Below, in pieces: positions 33,405 through 45,690 of a DNA stretch of 64,000 nucleotides. Numbering within the stretch: position 1 is the stretch's first letter; every line of letters begins with the position of its first letter. The position numbers and the translations under genes are program-made. The notes under the pieces were generated by a model. The model did no database searches and was not told the DNA's origin. It saw only the letters and a program-made list of their open reading frames with translations. This DNA is from Valencia hispanica (Eukaryota > Chordata > Actinopteri > Cyprinodontiformes > Valenciidae): the NCBI GenBank assembly GCA_963556495.2, contig OY747710.1, forward strand, positions 38,581,000 to 38,644,999, written 5' to 3'.

Positions 33405-33505
33405 CATCATCACCTCCTCCACCAGCACCGCCATTTAATAAATGTCTTGCACCTTTCCTCGGCGTCTGCGTTTGGGTCCATGCACCACACCGCTTACCCT
33501 TGACA
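33159..33505 (+). mobile_element. Solo Ty3/gypsy-type LTR containing an (ATC)n tract
   Basis: It has CACACCTGATCCTCCTTTCC then TGCCCTTATAACCCGTCACT (promoter-like TTATAA). It also has CTTGCACCTTTCCTCGGCG, GCGTTTGGGTCCATGC and a 3' edge CCCTTGACA (33501-33505), followed by a GAAT primer-site-like start. The antisense LTR at 62832-63145 has the same order (CACACCTGATCCTCCTTCCC, ATTTAAACCCCTCACC, an ATC-rich stretch, CTGACA, GAAT), so they are related families. The left border is a guess. Confidence 0.55.
33363..33412 (+). repeat. (ATC)n microsatellite inside LTR
   Basis: About 16 ATC units with one ACC interruption. It generates spurious poly-His, poly-Ser and poly-Asp frames on the two strands. 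Confidence 0.9.
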
Positions 33506-34084
33506 GAATATCCACATGGCAAAAAATAAACATTGTTTCATCAGACAGTGACACTGCTCTCCATTACCTCACGTTTTGGTTTTAAGGCTCATATCACCAT
33601 TGTACCCTTTTGAAAGTGGCAATAAGTCAGAACTGACACTACCAACAGAAAAATGCAGAAAGTTATGGCTCTCAAATCGGACATAAAATACTTTTATCCA
33701 GTTTTATCTCATATCTAAATCTGACCGGGCCACCTAAACAGACAATATGCACAAGGTAGAATCTGAACTGCTGCAGCAGGATGTTCAATAGAAGTGGCAT
33801 AGGGCTGCAAGAACACCTGGGTGGAGGATTTAAAGGAAAGTGTGAATATTCCTACGACAAGAACAAATGTCAAACATTGAATATCAAGTGCATGACAATT
33901 TTATGTTTTGAATGTGAGAAGTAGGAGTTTAAAAATGTCTTGTGTAGTTTCTTAAAAAGTGCAAAATTTTGAAGGGACTTGACTTAATGCTGGAAACCCA
34001 TAGTGTGTGCCACACAGGTGAACAATGTAGTTGTAATTATGAAGAAATTGTGACACATCATTTTAATTATTTTTTTTACAAATA
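33506..34084. other. Non-coding DNA, nothing recognised
   Basis: No gene or named repeat could be supported. Confidence 0.35.
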
Positions 34085-34460
34085 AACTTTTGAGGACTAA
34101 GAATCTGATCCTCTTTGAAGAGTGGCAAGAAGAAAGCCTATGTAAAACCATAAAAAAACATAATTCCCATCAGCAGTTTGCCACATTTCATGTGAGTGAC
34201 AGAGCAAACATGTGAGATAAGACCAAAATGAAACTATTGGCCTGCATGCAACATGTGTGACAGAAAACTAATTGCACATCATCCTGATGTGCACACAAGT
34301 ACCCACTGTGAAAAATGATGTGGCAGCATCATGCTGTGTGGATGCTTTTCAACTAAACGGAACCAGAGCTACAATGAGGAGAATGACTTAGAAGAGGACG
34401 GCCCAAGAAGGTTGGACAAAAATGTCAGTCCCTGAAAAATGTGTACATTTGTAAAAAACA
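34085..34460 (+). mobile_element. Tc1-like element (family B), central fragment
   Basis: AGAGTGGCAAGAAGAAAGCC, CAGTTTGCCACATTTCATGT, GATAAGACCAAAATGAAACT (first catalytic D region; GATGAG has become GATAAG), ATCATCCTGATGTGCACAC and GGCAGCATCATGCTGTGTGG run in transposase order. A deletion then joins GATGCTTTTC to AGAGCTACAATG. Ends are absent. Confidence 0.7.
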
Positions 34461-35924
34461 AACAAGCAAAAAACCTGAAAGTCATGTATTTTCATTCCAC
34501 TTGGCGGTAATTAATAAAATTCTGTTCACATTAAATGGTGTGGGTAAATGGTGGGAATTGTTTTGCAAATCATGGTGAATGCAGAAACATAAATCCAGTG
34601 CTATTGTCTTGCTTGAGGGTAATTTCCTGACCCACAATCAGAATCAAACACAGAACACTGAAGGTAAAATACAAGATGATTTATTTACAATTAGAAGCTC
34701 GTGCAGTTGATGAGATTATTTTTAAGACCCATGCCACATCTGGAAGAGGAGAGGATTGTTGGTTGGGAATGATGAGTAATAATGATGCTTACTTTAGTAA
34801 AGAGCAGAAAGGAGGAGGGCTTTCTGTCTTTAAGGCCACAAAGAGGAGATGGGGAAGTTGAGTCTGAGCCGGGCGTGGCGTTGGAAGGAGGGATCTTGAA
34901 TGAATCAAGTTCCTGGAGTGGTTTGTCATTGGTGGAGAAGCTCAGTCTTTGATCTGAGAAGCTTGAAGGCCAAGCATTGGAGATCAGGCAAAAGATGATC
35001 TGATGGCGCCAGAGCTGCAGTAGATGACCATGGAGAGGTTAAGTTTCTAGGAGGGTCTGTCACAAGGTGACTTTTTGAAGAGGTTCAGAGTCAAAGAGGC
35101 AGATTTTAACCTTGGAGCTCAAATGGGTACGCTAAAGCCGAGGAAAGTGAACATCAATACTCAAAAAAGAAGTCACTAGAAAACTCAACAACAACAAGCA
35201 ACACAGGGAGGCTTGACTCTACAGTACCAACAGGGTTGATCATCAAGCGAAGTGTGGTTATCCTGCAGCTCCTTAAATCCCCAGCTGCCTGATGAGGGAA
35301 TTGCTGGCAGGTCTGCAGTCATCCACGAGTCAGACACACCCTCCAGCAGAGATCTTCGTTGAAGTAACACTGACATTTGCGCAAAAACACACTCACACAC
35401 CAGTTTCATGACAGTAATGCTAACACGGCGGAAAAGTGATTTCAAAACATGGCTTAAGATGACGTAGATGGTTATGTGTTTGTAGTTCTACTAAATCCAC
35501 AATGTGTGATTTTCTGATCAGACTGACATTTAATCCTTGTTAGGTGGGTTTGTGATGCAAACACATTTGTGTTGCTGAGCATAACCAACTGTCAGTCAGA
35601 CTTTGCTTGACTTAAGTATAATCACTGTTGTTTTGACTACATCAATCAACCTGTCAGCAACTTTCCATAGTAATGACCAATCATTTATGATTGGGCAATG
35701 TGTCTGAAAAGAATCTCAGCAAAAGGACATGAGCCCTATATTGGAAGTCAAGCTAAAAGCGGGTTTATAACTCACAGCAAAGTGATGCTAGTCGCAAAAC
35801 TGTTCGCTTTCTCTATTTTGCATTTTGTCAGTTGAGCTGGGAAAAAATCTGTTTAGGGTATTGGCAGCTGAATTTTGCATGATTGGAAAAACATCTGGAG
35901 CAGAAAATACTCACACGTGTACGT
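34461..35924. other. Possible antisense LTR-retroelement remnant, otherwise unrecognised
   Basis: 34625-35445 has the feel of an antisense LTR plus leader: GATGATTTATTTACA near the left edge, and CTGCAGCTCCTTAAATCCCC AGCTGCCTGATGAGGG near the right. No gag or pol segment supports it, so I leave it as a suggestion. Confidence 0.25.
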
Positions 35925-35929
35925 ACACA

Positions 35930-36017
<88 letters not shown>
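35925..36017 (+). repeat. (CA)n microsatellite
   Basis: About 93 bp of CA with a GCG interruption near the start and a CC at 35960-35961. Confidence 0.95.
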
Positions 36018-36020
<3 letters not shown>

Positions 36021-37419
36021 GAACCGGATGCTCGACCTGAAAACCAGAGAAAAATCATCCCACTATTGTGTACAGTCCTCCACTGGTCTCCATGTACAGT
36101 AAGCTCACTGCCTCACATCACACGTCACTATTTGGTTCTGTGCCTCACACAGTTTCACTGAAACACAAACCAGCCATGTGGGAGATGAGGATATTGGCTT
36201 CAGCACGTAAGGTCTGTAGTTTGGGGGTCCCGTTATGTAGTAAAGAATGTCAGAAAACATAACTGATGAAATGTGAATGTAAATATTATCCTCAACAAGA
36301 GCCTTGTCTTTGCTTTTCTCTGTAGGGTTCAGGTTTGGCATTTTTTTTTTTATTTCAACTATTTATGTCTTTCATGGTTTCATGTTTTTGGTTTAGCCAT
36401 TTTGAAATGTTTTGCTCTTGCCTAATTTACTTGTTTGTCTGTTCTTTGTGAAGCTATTGTTAAGATTTGTAAATCTGTTTATTCAGTTTTCTTAGATTGT
36501 CACAACTGTCTGGAAGGTTGTGTATCTTCTCCTCTTCTTGTCCTCGTCCTGGGCTGCTCCTGCTCCTTGTACAACGGGGGTTGTTCCTCCTGTGAATGAG
36601 CCACCTTGGGCTTATCAGCTAGTTAAGCCACAGGTTTAAAAGACCAGCAGGACACTCTCTTGACACCTGATTGTCACCGTTAGTTGTAGTAATCAAATCT
36701 CATCAGCAATATGCTCTTAGTGTTTCCATTGGTCTTTTCTCATGTCCCCTTGTGCTCTAGGGTCTAGAATTACCTTATTGGATGCTACCTTGAGTCTCCA
36801 TAGGAGAAACAGGTCTTCAAGTCTTCCTCTGAGTAAGACCACAACCACCACACTTTGTCTCTCTTGCTTAACTACTTTCACAAAAGTCCGATGTTGGTCC
36901 TTTTCCTTGAATCCACTTACCTTCGCTCACCTGCTTGTCCACCCTCTTAAACTATTTCCTATATATAAGATCAACATACACATGCTGGCTGGGTCAGGAT
37001 CTGGCACTTCTTCCATGTACCAGAAGTCATTACAACCTTACCAAGATGAAAGACAATTAGCATGTATCAACTTAACTCTGAGCCACTCTAACCACAGTCT
37101 GTCCCTCCTCAGAGCACTTCTTGATCCACGGTTCACAGCAATGGGTTCTGCAACTCTTTAAAATATCCTCATATTTGACAATGAACCTTCCTTCAGAACC
37201 AAGGAATCCAAAAGGACATGAACATGAGTATGATGGGAGAATCTGACAAATGAGGACCTGAACTGGAAGGCTCAAAGTCTGGGGAGACTGATTAGAAAAC
37301 AAGAAGCAGGTGGCTGAAATACACATTAAAAACACAAAGTATCACACAAGGGTGTCCTAGACAGTTAGAACTATTTTATATACTATATAATATATTCATA
37401 TTATTTATTATATATATTT
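36018..37419. other. 1.4 kb without firm features
   Basis: 36483-37030 is C/T-rich with AGGTTTAAAAGACCAGCAGG (TATA-like) and could be an old LTR; this is not supported by edges or internal genes. Confidence 0.3.
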
Positions 37420-37980
37420 ACAAACAGGGAGCCAGTGCAGTGGTTTAGGAAATGGTGTAATATGGTCTATTTTCCTGGTGTTGGTCAGGACTTGCGGCAA
37501 AATCTTGGATTAGCTGCAGTGGCCTAATGATTTTCTTCATAGACATGTCACCGTAACATTAATCTAAGTTGTTGTATCCTGTTTTGATAGCTGGTAGAAG
37601 GCTGATTTAGTGAAAGCCTTTATACTTGTTTAAAATCAAGTCTATGATAACATCTAGGTTTCATCACTTACTTCTATGATCATTAGCCCCATAAAGTATA
37701 GCTTATTGCTGAAAATTACAACCTTGCATTTTTGGCACCAAAATCAATTAATTTCGTCTTCTCTGCATTACGATTGTGGAAATTCTGACTCATGTTTTAA
37801 TATTTTCTCATCGACTCAATGACTGAAGAGTTTTACGGAATTGTGGGCAATTGTCAAATGGTGACACAGAAACATGAACCTGTATGCCATCAGCATGAGT
37901 AGCTACTGTATGACCCCGGCTTTCCACCGTATGTGTAAGTTGTGCATAACGTCTGCGAAGTGCAATACGCACCTAATATA
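37420..37980 (-). mobile_element. L2/CR1-group LINE remnant, very old
   Basis: The order GGGAGCCAGTGCAGTGG, GATTAGCTGCAGTGGCC, ACATCTAGGTTTCATCA, then TGCCATCAGCATGAGTAGC parallels the antisense of the LINE at 17306-18535 (...GGATCAGCTGCAGCTGTC..., ...GTTTC..., ...the catalytic-box region). It is too decayed for a protein reading. Confidence 0.4.
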
Positions 37981-40715
37981 ATTATATATTAACAGATTAT
38001 AATTATAACATAATTAACACACTTCAAGAACAAGTCAAGCTCAGTAGTTCGGATCGCACCAGACAGGAAATCAAACGTGGGAGCAGTGTAAAGCATTTGG
38101 CAAATTTCAAAATAAAAGATGTGCAGATTTCCGATTGCTTCACTCTTAGAAAAATACGCCATTACCTGTGACATCAGGTTTGAAGTCAGCCAGTCTGTGG
38201 GTCTCATTTCTTGGTTTTCTGAGTATGAGAAGTTATTCCTTGAAGTGGAGAAGCACTCAATTTTATGATACCACTGATCATTTTTACAAGAACAATTTGA
38301 AAAAGGAGAAGACACGAACAGAAATATTTGCAGTTTAGGGAGTGGATGGTGTGTTTATGATACTTATTAACATAGAATAAATTTTTTTGTGGTGGTTTGC
38401 GTTCCTATAAAGGTTTTAAATAATGTTCTGATGTCAATGTGTGCTTTTTCTCGCAGTGGATTGCAACAAGCTAACTCTTTTTGCACATTGACATCAGCAG
38501 TGATGTGATGTGCTGAATAGGATAGCTTTATCATGTTCTAAAAGAAGCTGAGTTTGTGTTGATACACAGATTTTCCAAAGAAATCCTGTCCTACACAACG
38601 GTTAGTTGGCAGAGCAGTGTAATGGTAAGCCAGATAAGACTGGATGGTATTTTTGTCTCTTCTAGTGGAACAGAAATGATAACAAACCACTTTGGACTCG
38701 TGGGAAAAACAGGATAAGGAAACTGGGTTAGGGTTATTATATCATAAATCTTTATGTGCACACCGATGCCAGAATTTTTATTTATTTATTTATTTATTTG
38801 TTTTGTTTTATTTAATAATCTCAGTGTGTAATCTGAATCAATTAAAGACAAATCAAATTTTTTGTAGATCATTTGAAGTACAGTATAATGTGTTATATTT
38901 GTTTCATTTTTAAAAGTTGAATGTCAGTCTACATCTTCAGCCGTCTTGTGGCAAATTTTTGATTAAAAAGCAAATGGATACTGAAATTTGTCAACATTTA
39001 GAGCATTAAAACAGATCTGTTTATATAAAATACAGAAAAAAATACGTGTGCAAGATTCAGTGCTAAAATGTATTTTACATGTTTCTTTCTGTCGGTAGAT
39101 GAGCATGGGAAACAACTCTAGCTCCTACTAAAATTACATAGAGACGGAAGTAGATAACACTCAGACAGACTCACGCAGATAGGCAAAGTCATAGTGACTC
39201 TGTTTTGTCTGGTGATTAGCAGATTAGCGGTGCTTTGTATCCTATCCTCCACTAATTTTCCAGTGGAAAAACTTTTTTCATCCGTCTATGACCCTTCATT
39301 GATCAAAATGAAAGCTTAGGACAGACTGGTCAAATGGGAAGAACAAACCATTTTCGTGCCTCAGGGCACATAATAGAAGAGTATTGAAATTATTTCTCTG
39401 CTCTCATATAAGCAAAATACTTTTCACACATCCTTTATATTGTAGAGGTGCTCTGAGTGATACCAGTCATCTAAGTCTTTTGTCATTTAAAAGTTTTCAT
39501 TATAATGTTCTATAAACTTTTAATGCAATGAAAACATGAGTGATCCAGGTGTTTTATATTTGGAAAAGAAATGTCTGCTTCACAAAGACACACACACACG
39601 ACATACATCATCTCCTTGTTTTTCAGGCATCTGGGCTCAATTTCACACTTCAAAAACACAAGGAAAAGTGCAGTTGGTGTTGGCCGGCGACGTCTATGTG
39701 AGCACTTTCTGCGTGTCAATGTTTATATGTTGAACAGCCATTACTCAGTTGGAGTGAGATTTCACTGTTGATATTTTTTGGAATTTTATGGACAGGTACC
39801 ACCGCCAATGATGCCAGGGACGAAGATTTGCACTTGGACATGGAGCAGTCATGGTGTAGGGGTCGCACCACCTCCATATTTATGTGTTTGGGCATTCTGA
39901 ATGTGCATTGAAAGTGTTTCCCTGACCTAGAAAGTTTTGAGGAAAGAGCTTGTTTCCAGATGTGCTGACCACAAACTTGATTTTTTATAAACAATAAACC
40001 AATTACAATTCTGCAGATAGGGCAACACAAACACCAACTCATCTGACTGTGGTCAAACCAGAAAAAGACAGATTTACCTAGAAAACGGATTGCTTAATAT
40101 CACCTTTACAAAAATATTGTAGTTTTTCAAAGCCAGCTTTTTTACCCTAATCATTATGTAGCCTTACTCATAATTACTGTTTAGCCATTGGTTTCTTCAC
40201 TGTCCCCTTCAGTTTCCATTATTCTTCTCTAGAGTTTAAAACCTTCATGTAATCAGCTGTGTGGCTCAGGAGGGAAATCCCCTCAAACTTACAACAGGAA
40301 CCAGCTAACTTACCTTTAATCAGAAGAAACCTCTCTTCTGCTGTCCACTTCTTATTAATATTAATATTAACTATCTGTCCCTGTCACTGATCATTATTAT
40401 CAGTGTTACTACTTTTAATCACTTCTCATTCATGGCTTATAAACATTGGCTGCAGAACCTCCTTATAAGTGAATCTTAAGTCCTTTCCAGTCCACACTTT
40501 GGCTGTATGATCTACATGTGTTCCTTTTGCCTAGGAATCAACTAAAAGGTCCCGACACAGACAACCCAATAATCATAGACGTCATTTTAGTCAGCAGCCC
40601 CGGGGACATTTTTAAAAGGTAATGCAAAATTTATTACCAGCACGGATCTAGCGTCCACTTGTGCTCCCAGCACAATTTCCCTATTATCAGTATCAAATCA
40701 CTCTATTCCATTGTC
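37981..40715. other. 2.7 kb without recognised features
   Basis: It holds a (TTTA)n-rich patch at 38776-38815. Frames at 39510-40042 show no family features. Confidence 0.4.
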
Positions 40716-40719
40716 TTAA

Positions 40720-41649
40720 AGGAGCTGTATGTAAGAAATGTATTTCAATTAATCCTAAAATGGCCCTGATATGTCACTAGACATTAAGAAATCATTTTAA
40801 ATTCAAATACTTATATCACTGACAACAGTGGTACGGCCAGGATATTGTCATTTAAAAAGTGAAGTTGCAGCCCTCAACTGATGTTGATGATGTCATCTTG
40901 TGTTTTGGCCTGAGGCGCCACCCTCCACCTATCTACCAATCACAAAGTCAGTAGTGTTTCGGCATCAGGGTTGCCAGCTCTGCTCTAGTTACTACACCTG
41001 CAGCTACAAAAGTGTTTCGGATAAAAAATGTCTAACGTTATAACACCTAAAAGACCTCGTTATCATTCAGAAATATGTCGTGACAAAGTCCGAAATTTAA
41101 CAAGGATTTGTATAGGAGATGCCTTTGCAAGATGGAGACGACTGAAAACAGAGAAGAAGAAGAAGAAGAAGAAGACAGATGCCAACGTTGTTAATTTTCT
41201 CCTGGACAGGTAAAATTCATCTATCTTTGGCTAACTTGTACCTCATGTAAATGGACATTTCAAATATTCATGACGGTCGAACAAAGTTATGCATGTTTGT
41301 GCAAAGTAACGTTACGTTAGTGCATATGGAGGGGGAAGGTAATCGAATTGAAAAGGTAAGGAATTGTTTGGGAAATAAAAACAGCGAGTCATCATTGCTA
41401 ACATTAGCAATGCATTATCAGAGCCCATTTCTCTGTCATTATAATTAAACATCATTAACAGAAAAAAAAATAGAGTATGACTCATTACTTGCCATTGGAA
41501 GCTCCTTGTAGCAGCCTACGTTCCTGCTGGATTCTGCAGCCTATCTGGCAACTTTGAGTCAGGGGGAAGCAGGAGGGGATTCATCGCTCTACAGTAATTT
41601 GAAAGTAATTGGAGTACAAGTTTTGGCCACAATCTTACATACGGCTCCT
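40720..41649 (+). mobile_element. DNA transposon with TTAA target duplication, 930 bp
   Basis: The ends are inverted copies: left AGGAGCTGTATGTAAGAAAT, reversed right AGGAGCCGTATGTAAGATTG. TTAA flanks both sides (40716-40719 and 41650-41653). A TTAA duplication is the signature of piggyBac and Kolobok superfamilies. Inside is a 61-codon frame with a splice donor (41028-41209). The remaining internal sequence has CpG-containing patches and no catalytic domain, so this is likely a non-autonomous derivative carrying only the first exon of a larger element. Confidence 0.75.
41028..41209 (+). CDS. First exon of a transposon-encoded protein of unknown role
   Basis: ATG at 41028 opens MSNVITPKRPRYHSEICRDK, followed by VRNLTRICIGDAFARWRRLK, a lysine run encoded by an AAG repeat, and TDANVVNFLLDR. 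The pattern 'G-x-A-F-x-R-W-R-x-L-(x)n-K-x-D-A-x-V-x-x-F-L-L-D' is one I associate with short N-terminal exons of fish transposon proteins. It ends at a donor, GGACAG|GTAAAATT, with the stop codon only appearing in intron sequence. The AAG run is an expanded microsatellite replacing part of the linker. No second exon is in the element. Function unknown; a DNA-binding or adaptor role would be a guess. Confidence 0.5.
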
Positions 41650-41653
41650 TTAA

Positions 41654-44173
41654 AGTCATGTTTTTTTTCCTGCATGGATGCTGCAACATTCTTCGCAGAG
41701 GGGGATGTTATGTTGAATAAAAAATTGCAGTTCTCTGCAAACACCTTCAGGCACAATTCAAGCCTTTGTGCATCTACATTCAAAAGCGGTACAGTATCAA
41801 CAGGTAACTGGTTAACTCGTATCTCTTTAATGCAAGGTGCTCTAAATATGCAGCCTGCTCCGTGGATCTATTTACAAATGGCACAGGCCCACTTCTCTCT
41901 GGATGAGGGGTTTCCTTATCGCTTCAGCAGGAAAAAATCCACAGCGTGTGCTCATTCTAGCTCAGTGGGTAAGATGCAGCAGTCTGTGTCTTGGCGCAGT
42001 TACGCGCTCCAAAGCCTCCATAGCTCTCGGAGGGGCTGAAAGCTCCTGGATTGCAAGAAGCCTTAGGTACGACATCCAGGTCTGAGATTATGCTCAGATG
42101 GTCTCATAGAAATATTTTTTTATTGATTTAGTTCCCTGAATTTGTTGCGTAAAGTTGAAAATGTCTGCACTTCTGTACCAAGTGGTCATGGGTGTGAATG
42201 GGTTGTAATCTGCCAAAATGACGGATGGTCTTCAGATTTTTTGTCACAGTTTTATAAAAACGGTCAGAGACGGAAATTAATGCGGCCCCTAGAAGAATCT
42301 AGGCTAAATTACGTTACAATGAATTATTTCCATTTTACTTCTCTGGAATGTTGCACAGCTGACATTTATTTGATGCAGAGACTGTTGTGCAAAAACAACA
42401 TATCGTCCTCAGCCGCTGGCTTTAACTGTGTTCTCCATTCTTGAATTGCAAATCCAGCCGCAGATAAGTCTCTCTTGCTTGCAGTGCTAGATGCGGCGAA
42501 AACATTCCGCTATTAGCACAAGGTTTGGAAATATCCCGCACAGAATGGCAAGCGATGCAAAGAGAACGCACTTGTGTTTGTTGAGCATTCTGTTGGGGCG
42601 AGTATAGCCTATATTATTAATATAGCCAACACTGCTCTGTGTGCTACAATGCAGATTTTAATTATCATTCTTAACCAACTGCCTAATATTGGTTTTCAGT
42701 GCCGTTTGAAAAACAAGACAAAACACGTGGCCTATGGCTTTCAACTTTTACTGAGTGAATAAAGATACAATTTTCAACAGCTGTTAATACACAGCAGTGC
42801 ATATTGTAATGATATGTCAAGCGGATGAATACTTATATATGAATAGTTCATATTTATTTTCCCCAGTTATCTTCAAACCACATTCAGGTTTATGGTTATT
42901 GTCCCCAGAAATTTTAAAAACAAACCAACGCCCTTGCCACTAATATTGTACCTCTTATCCAACTTGGGAGGTAGTACAAACACGTAACCACAATGAACTG
43001 TAAAGTCAAATTCATACCTCCTAGTCAACTCTATAGTCCACTTAACCTGAGGGATGTACATTATGCCATTTGTACACCCGGTATGTTCCACTAGGACCTT
43101 CTGCAGACATTCACTTGCAACGAAAAGGTTTGTCACTGCACTGTGCGCCCTGGCAGTGACAATAATACGTTCAGTTACATAAAGCAGCACATGAAGAAAA
43201 TGAAGGGTCAGAAAGTGAGCTGGTGAATAAAAATGACAACAAACCTGGTTTCAAAGAAAGATATTCTGTTTCCTAATTTGGATAATTTATTTTGCGGGGG
43301 AAAAGGGATGCATAAACGACATATATTCTGCTGAGCAGTCCCTATAGTAACACAAACCTCAGCCCTGCAAGGTGTTTCTGCTCAAGACGTCCCCAGACTC
43401 ACGTTGATCTGTTGAATGCAGAGAGTTGTAGATCAACTTGTTTGACTAAAAAGGACCAAATGATCGATAAGCGGGAGGTTTGTGGTAGCATCTTTATTGC
43501 AGGATGATAATCTGAAAGGGGCTTTAATATCCAACATTAACGAGATGGGCTCTCAAGATGTCAGTAAAACCATCCATGTGTTTTCCACACCCAGTTATTC
43601 TTTTTCAGTGTTGCAGTGGGACAGTTCCTACAAGACAAAGCTTTGTCTTCATGGAAACCTCAATATTATGGGTGCTATTGCATCTATATTGAATGACAGG
43701 ACCCTTTACTGTCACAGTTGGTACAGTAAGTAGTAAGCAAGGGGTGGTGGTGTGGAATGATTATACCATTAAAGTCAACACAAAAAATTCTGGCTTTCAA
43801 CCTGTATGTTACAGGTTTGGATGCTTAACCTGTGTGCATGCTCTCCTTGAGGACTGGCTGGAGATGTGAGCGTAAATATTTGTCCTGACATGTTGACCTT
43901 AGGATAGCTGTACCTAGTGTAGTCAGTCTGAGTCTTAAAAAGATACAGTACGTAAAGTAAATAGATATATGCCATCTATCTGCCCTTCCCTCTTATTCTT
44001 CTTACCTAAGGTTGGCTCATCTGGGTAATAGGATTATTTGCAACACCTCCAAAAAGAGGTATGCAAGATGCATCCAGAGCAGCTGCCCAACTCACCATAC
44101 TTTTTTAGTCAAGAAGGGCGCAGTGGCTCTACATACCTATTGTATAGCACTTTTATCACCATTTCATGGCTAA
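41654..44173. other. 2.5 kb without recognised features
   Basis: Frames at 41554-42039 (161 codons, starting inside the TTAA element and running past its border) and 42873-43190 (minus) show no family features. TAGCTCAGTGGGTAAGATGC at 41959-41978 resembles a tRNA A-box, but no B-box follows. Confidence 0.4.
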
Positions 44174-44175
44174 TA

Positions 44176-44555
44176 CAGGTGAAACCAGAAAAAAATTAGA
44201 ATATCGTGGAAATGTTAATTTATTTCAATAATACAACTTAAAAGGTGAAACTAATATATGACATAGACTCGTTACATACAATGTAGATGTTCCAAGCTTT
44301 TATTTGTTATAAATTGGACGATTACGGCTTGCAGCTTATGAAAGCCCCAAATTCTAAATCTCAGAAAATTTGAATATTACATGAAATCAATGTATAAGGA
44401 TTTTTAATGGTGAAATGTTGGACCTCTTAAAAGTATAATCATGCATATGAACACAGTACTTGGTTTGGGCCCATTTTGCATCAATCACTGCCTCAATGTG
44501 GCGTGGCATGGATGCTATCAGCCTGTGGCACTGCTGAGGTGTTATGGAAGACCAG
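44176..44555 (+). repeat. Left inverted arm (about 380 bp)
   Basis: Pairs with 45586-45957. Near its inner end it reads GCAGTGCCACAGGCTGATAG-type sequence in complement, i.e. the antisense of the last transposase codons found at 45590-45690. Arms differ at many positions, so they are not a recent duplication. Confidence 0.8.
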
Positions 44556-44658
44556 TAAAAGATTAGTCAATCTAATCAGCTAAATAATCCAAAACACCTC
44601 CCAAGGGTTCCTGAGCCTTTAAATTGTTTCTCAGTCTTGTTAAGTAGGAATAACAATC

Positions 44659-45690
44659 ATGGGGAATACTGCTGACCCGATAGTTGTGCGGAAAACCACA
44701 ATTGACACCCTCCATAAGGAGGGAAAGCCTCAAAAGGTAATTGCAAGAGAAAATGGATGTTCCCAAAGTGTTGTATCAAAGCACATTAATAAAAAGAGTC
44801 TAAAGGAAGAATGGAGAGGCACACAATCCAAGATGCTTGAAGTACCGTGTGAAGTTTCCACAGTCTGTGTTGATTTGGGGAGCCATGTCATCTGCTGGTG
44901 TTGGTCCACTGTTCTTTATTAAGTCCAGAGTCAACGCAGCCATATACCAGGACATTTTCGAGAATTTCATGCTTCCTTCTGCAGATGACCTTTATGAACT
45001 TCGTTTTTATTTAGGTTTCATTCAAAATCATATACAGATTCATATTCATCATATCTGCTATTTCATACACGATGTAACAGTCATGGTACAACGAGGAGAC
45101 AGAAACTATAATAACAAAGAGAAAGAAAAAATAGCATAGAATACAGCAAAATGAAGTAAAAGAAATAGAATGATATCAGTATACCCATAGCTTTTAATGA
45201 ATATGTGGTTTTGAAGTCTCAGATAATATGTTATTTGTTCTATTTCATATATTTCCTATATTTCCTACAGTTTCTCCAGCATTTGTTTGAGTGTGTAGTG
45301 CTAAATTCAGCTGTAATTTCAGGTGTTCGAAAGAACCTCATGACTACCCAGATGAACTGCATGGAGATGCTGACTTCATTTTCCAGCAGGACTTGGCACC
45401 TGCCCAGACTGACAGAAGTACCAAAACCTGGTTCAAAAACCATGGGATTACTATGCTTGATTGGCCAGCAAAGTCTTCTGACCTGAGCCCCATAGAGAAT
45501 GTATGGGACATTGCCAAGAGAAAGATGAGAGACATGAGACCGAACAATGCAGAAGAGCTGAAGGCCGCTGTTAAAGCATCCTGGGCTGGTCTTCCATACC
45601 ACCTCAGCAGGGCCACAGGGTGATAGCATCCATGCCACGCTGCATTGAGGCAGTACTTGATGCAAAAGAGGACCTAATCAAGTACTGAGT
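44659..45690 (+). pseudogene. Tc1-like transposase, deleted and interrupted
   Basis: From 44659: MGNTADPIVVRKTTIDTLHK, EGKPQKVIARENGCSQSVVS and KHINKKSLKEE give the paired-like helix-turn-helix domain. A deletion then removes the region with the first catalytic D. In a shifted frame from 44837 come KFPQSVLIWGAMSSAGVGPL and IYQDIFENFMLPSADDLYEL. After the 351-bp nested insert come GDADFIFQQDLAPAQT (second catalytic D), then WPAKSSDLSPIENVWDIAKR (third acidic residue E intact) and a WAGLPYHLSRATG end with an early stop at 45621. The last codons lie in another frame. It cannot encode an active enzyme. Confidence 0.85.
45001..45351 (-). mobile_element. 5'-truncated retroposon nested in the Tc1 transposase, 7-bp duplication
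   Basis: ATGAACT occurs directly before (44994-45000) and after (45352-45358) this 351-bp block, and removing it restores the transposase frame (...DDLYEL / ELHGDADF...). The left edge TCGTTTTTATTTAGGTTTCA, read antisense, is a 3' end with AATAAA and a short A-rich tail. That orientation and the short duplication fit target-primed reverse transcription. The block GTACAACGAGGAGACAGAAA is reminiscent of a fish LINE 3' UTR; family not determined. Confidence 0.7.

Noticed and set aside
33256..33529. Poly-Asp, poly-Ser and poly-His frames
   Set aside because: They are translations of the (ATC)n tract inside an LTR.
36483..37030. LTR of a retroelement
   Set aside because: C/T-rich with a TATA-like box, but neither edge nor a second copy was found.
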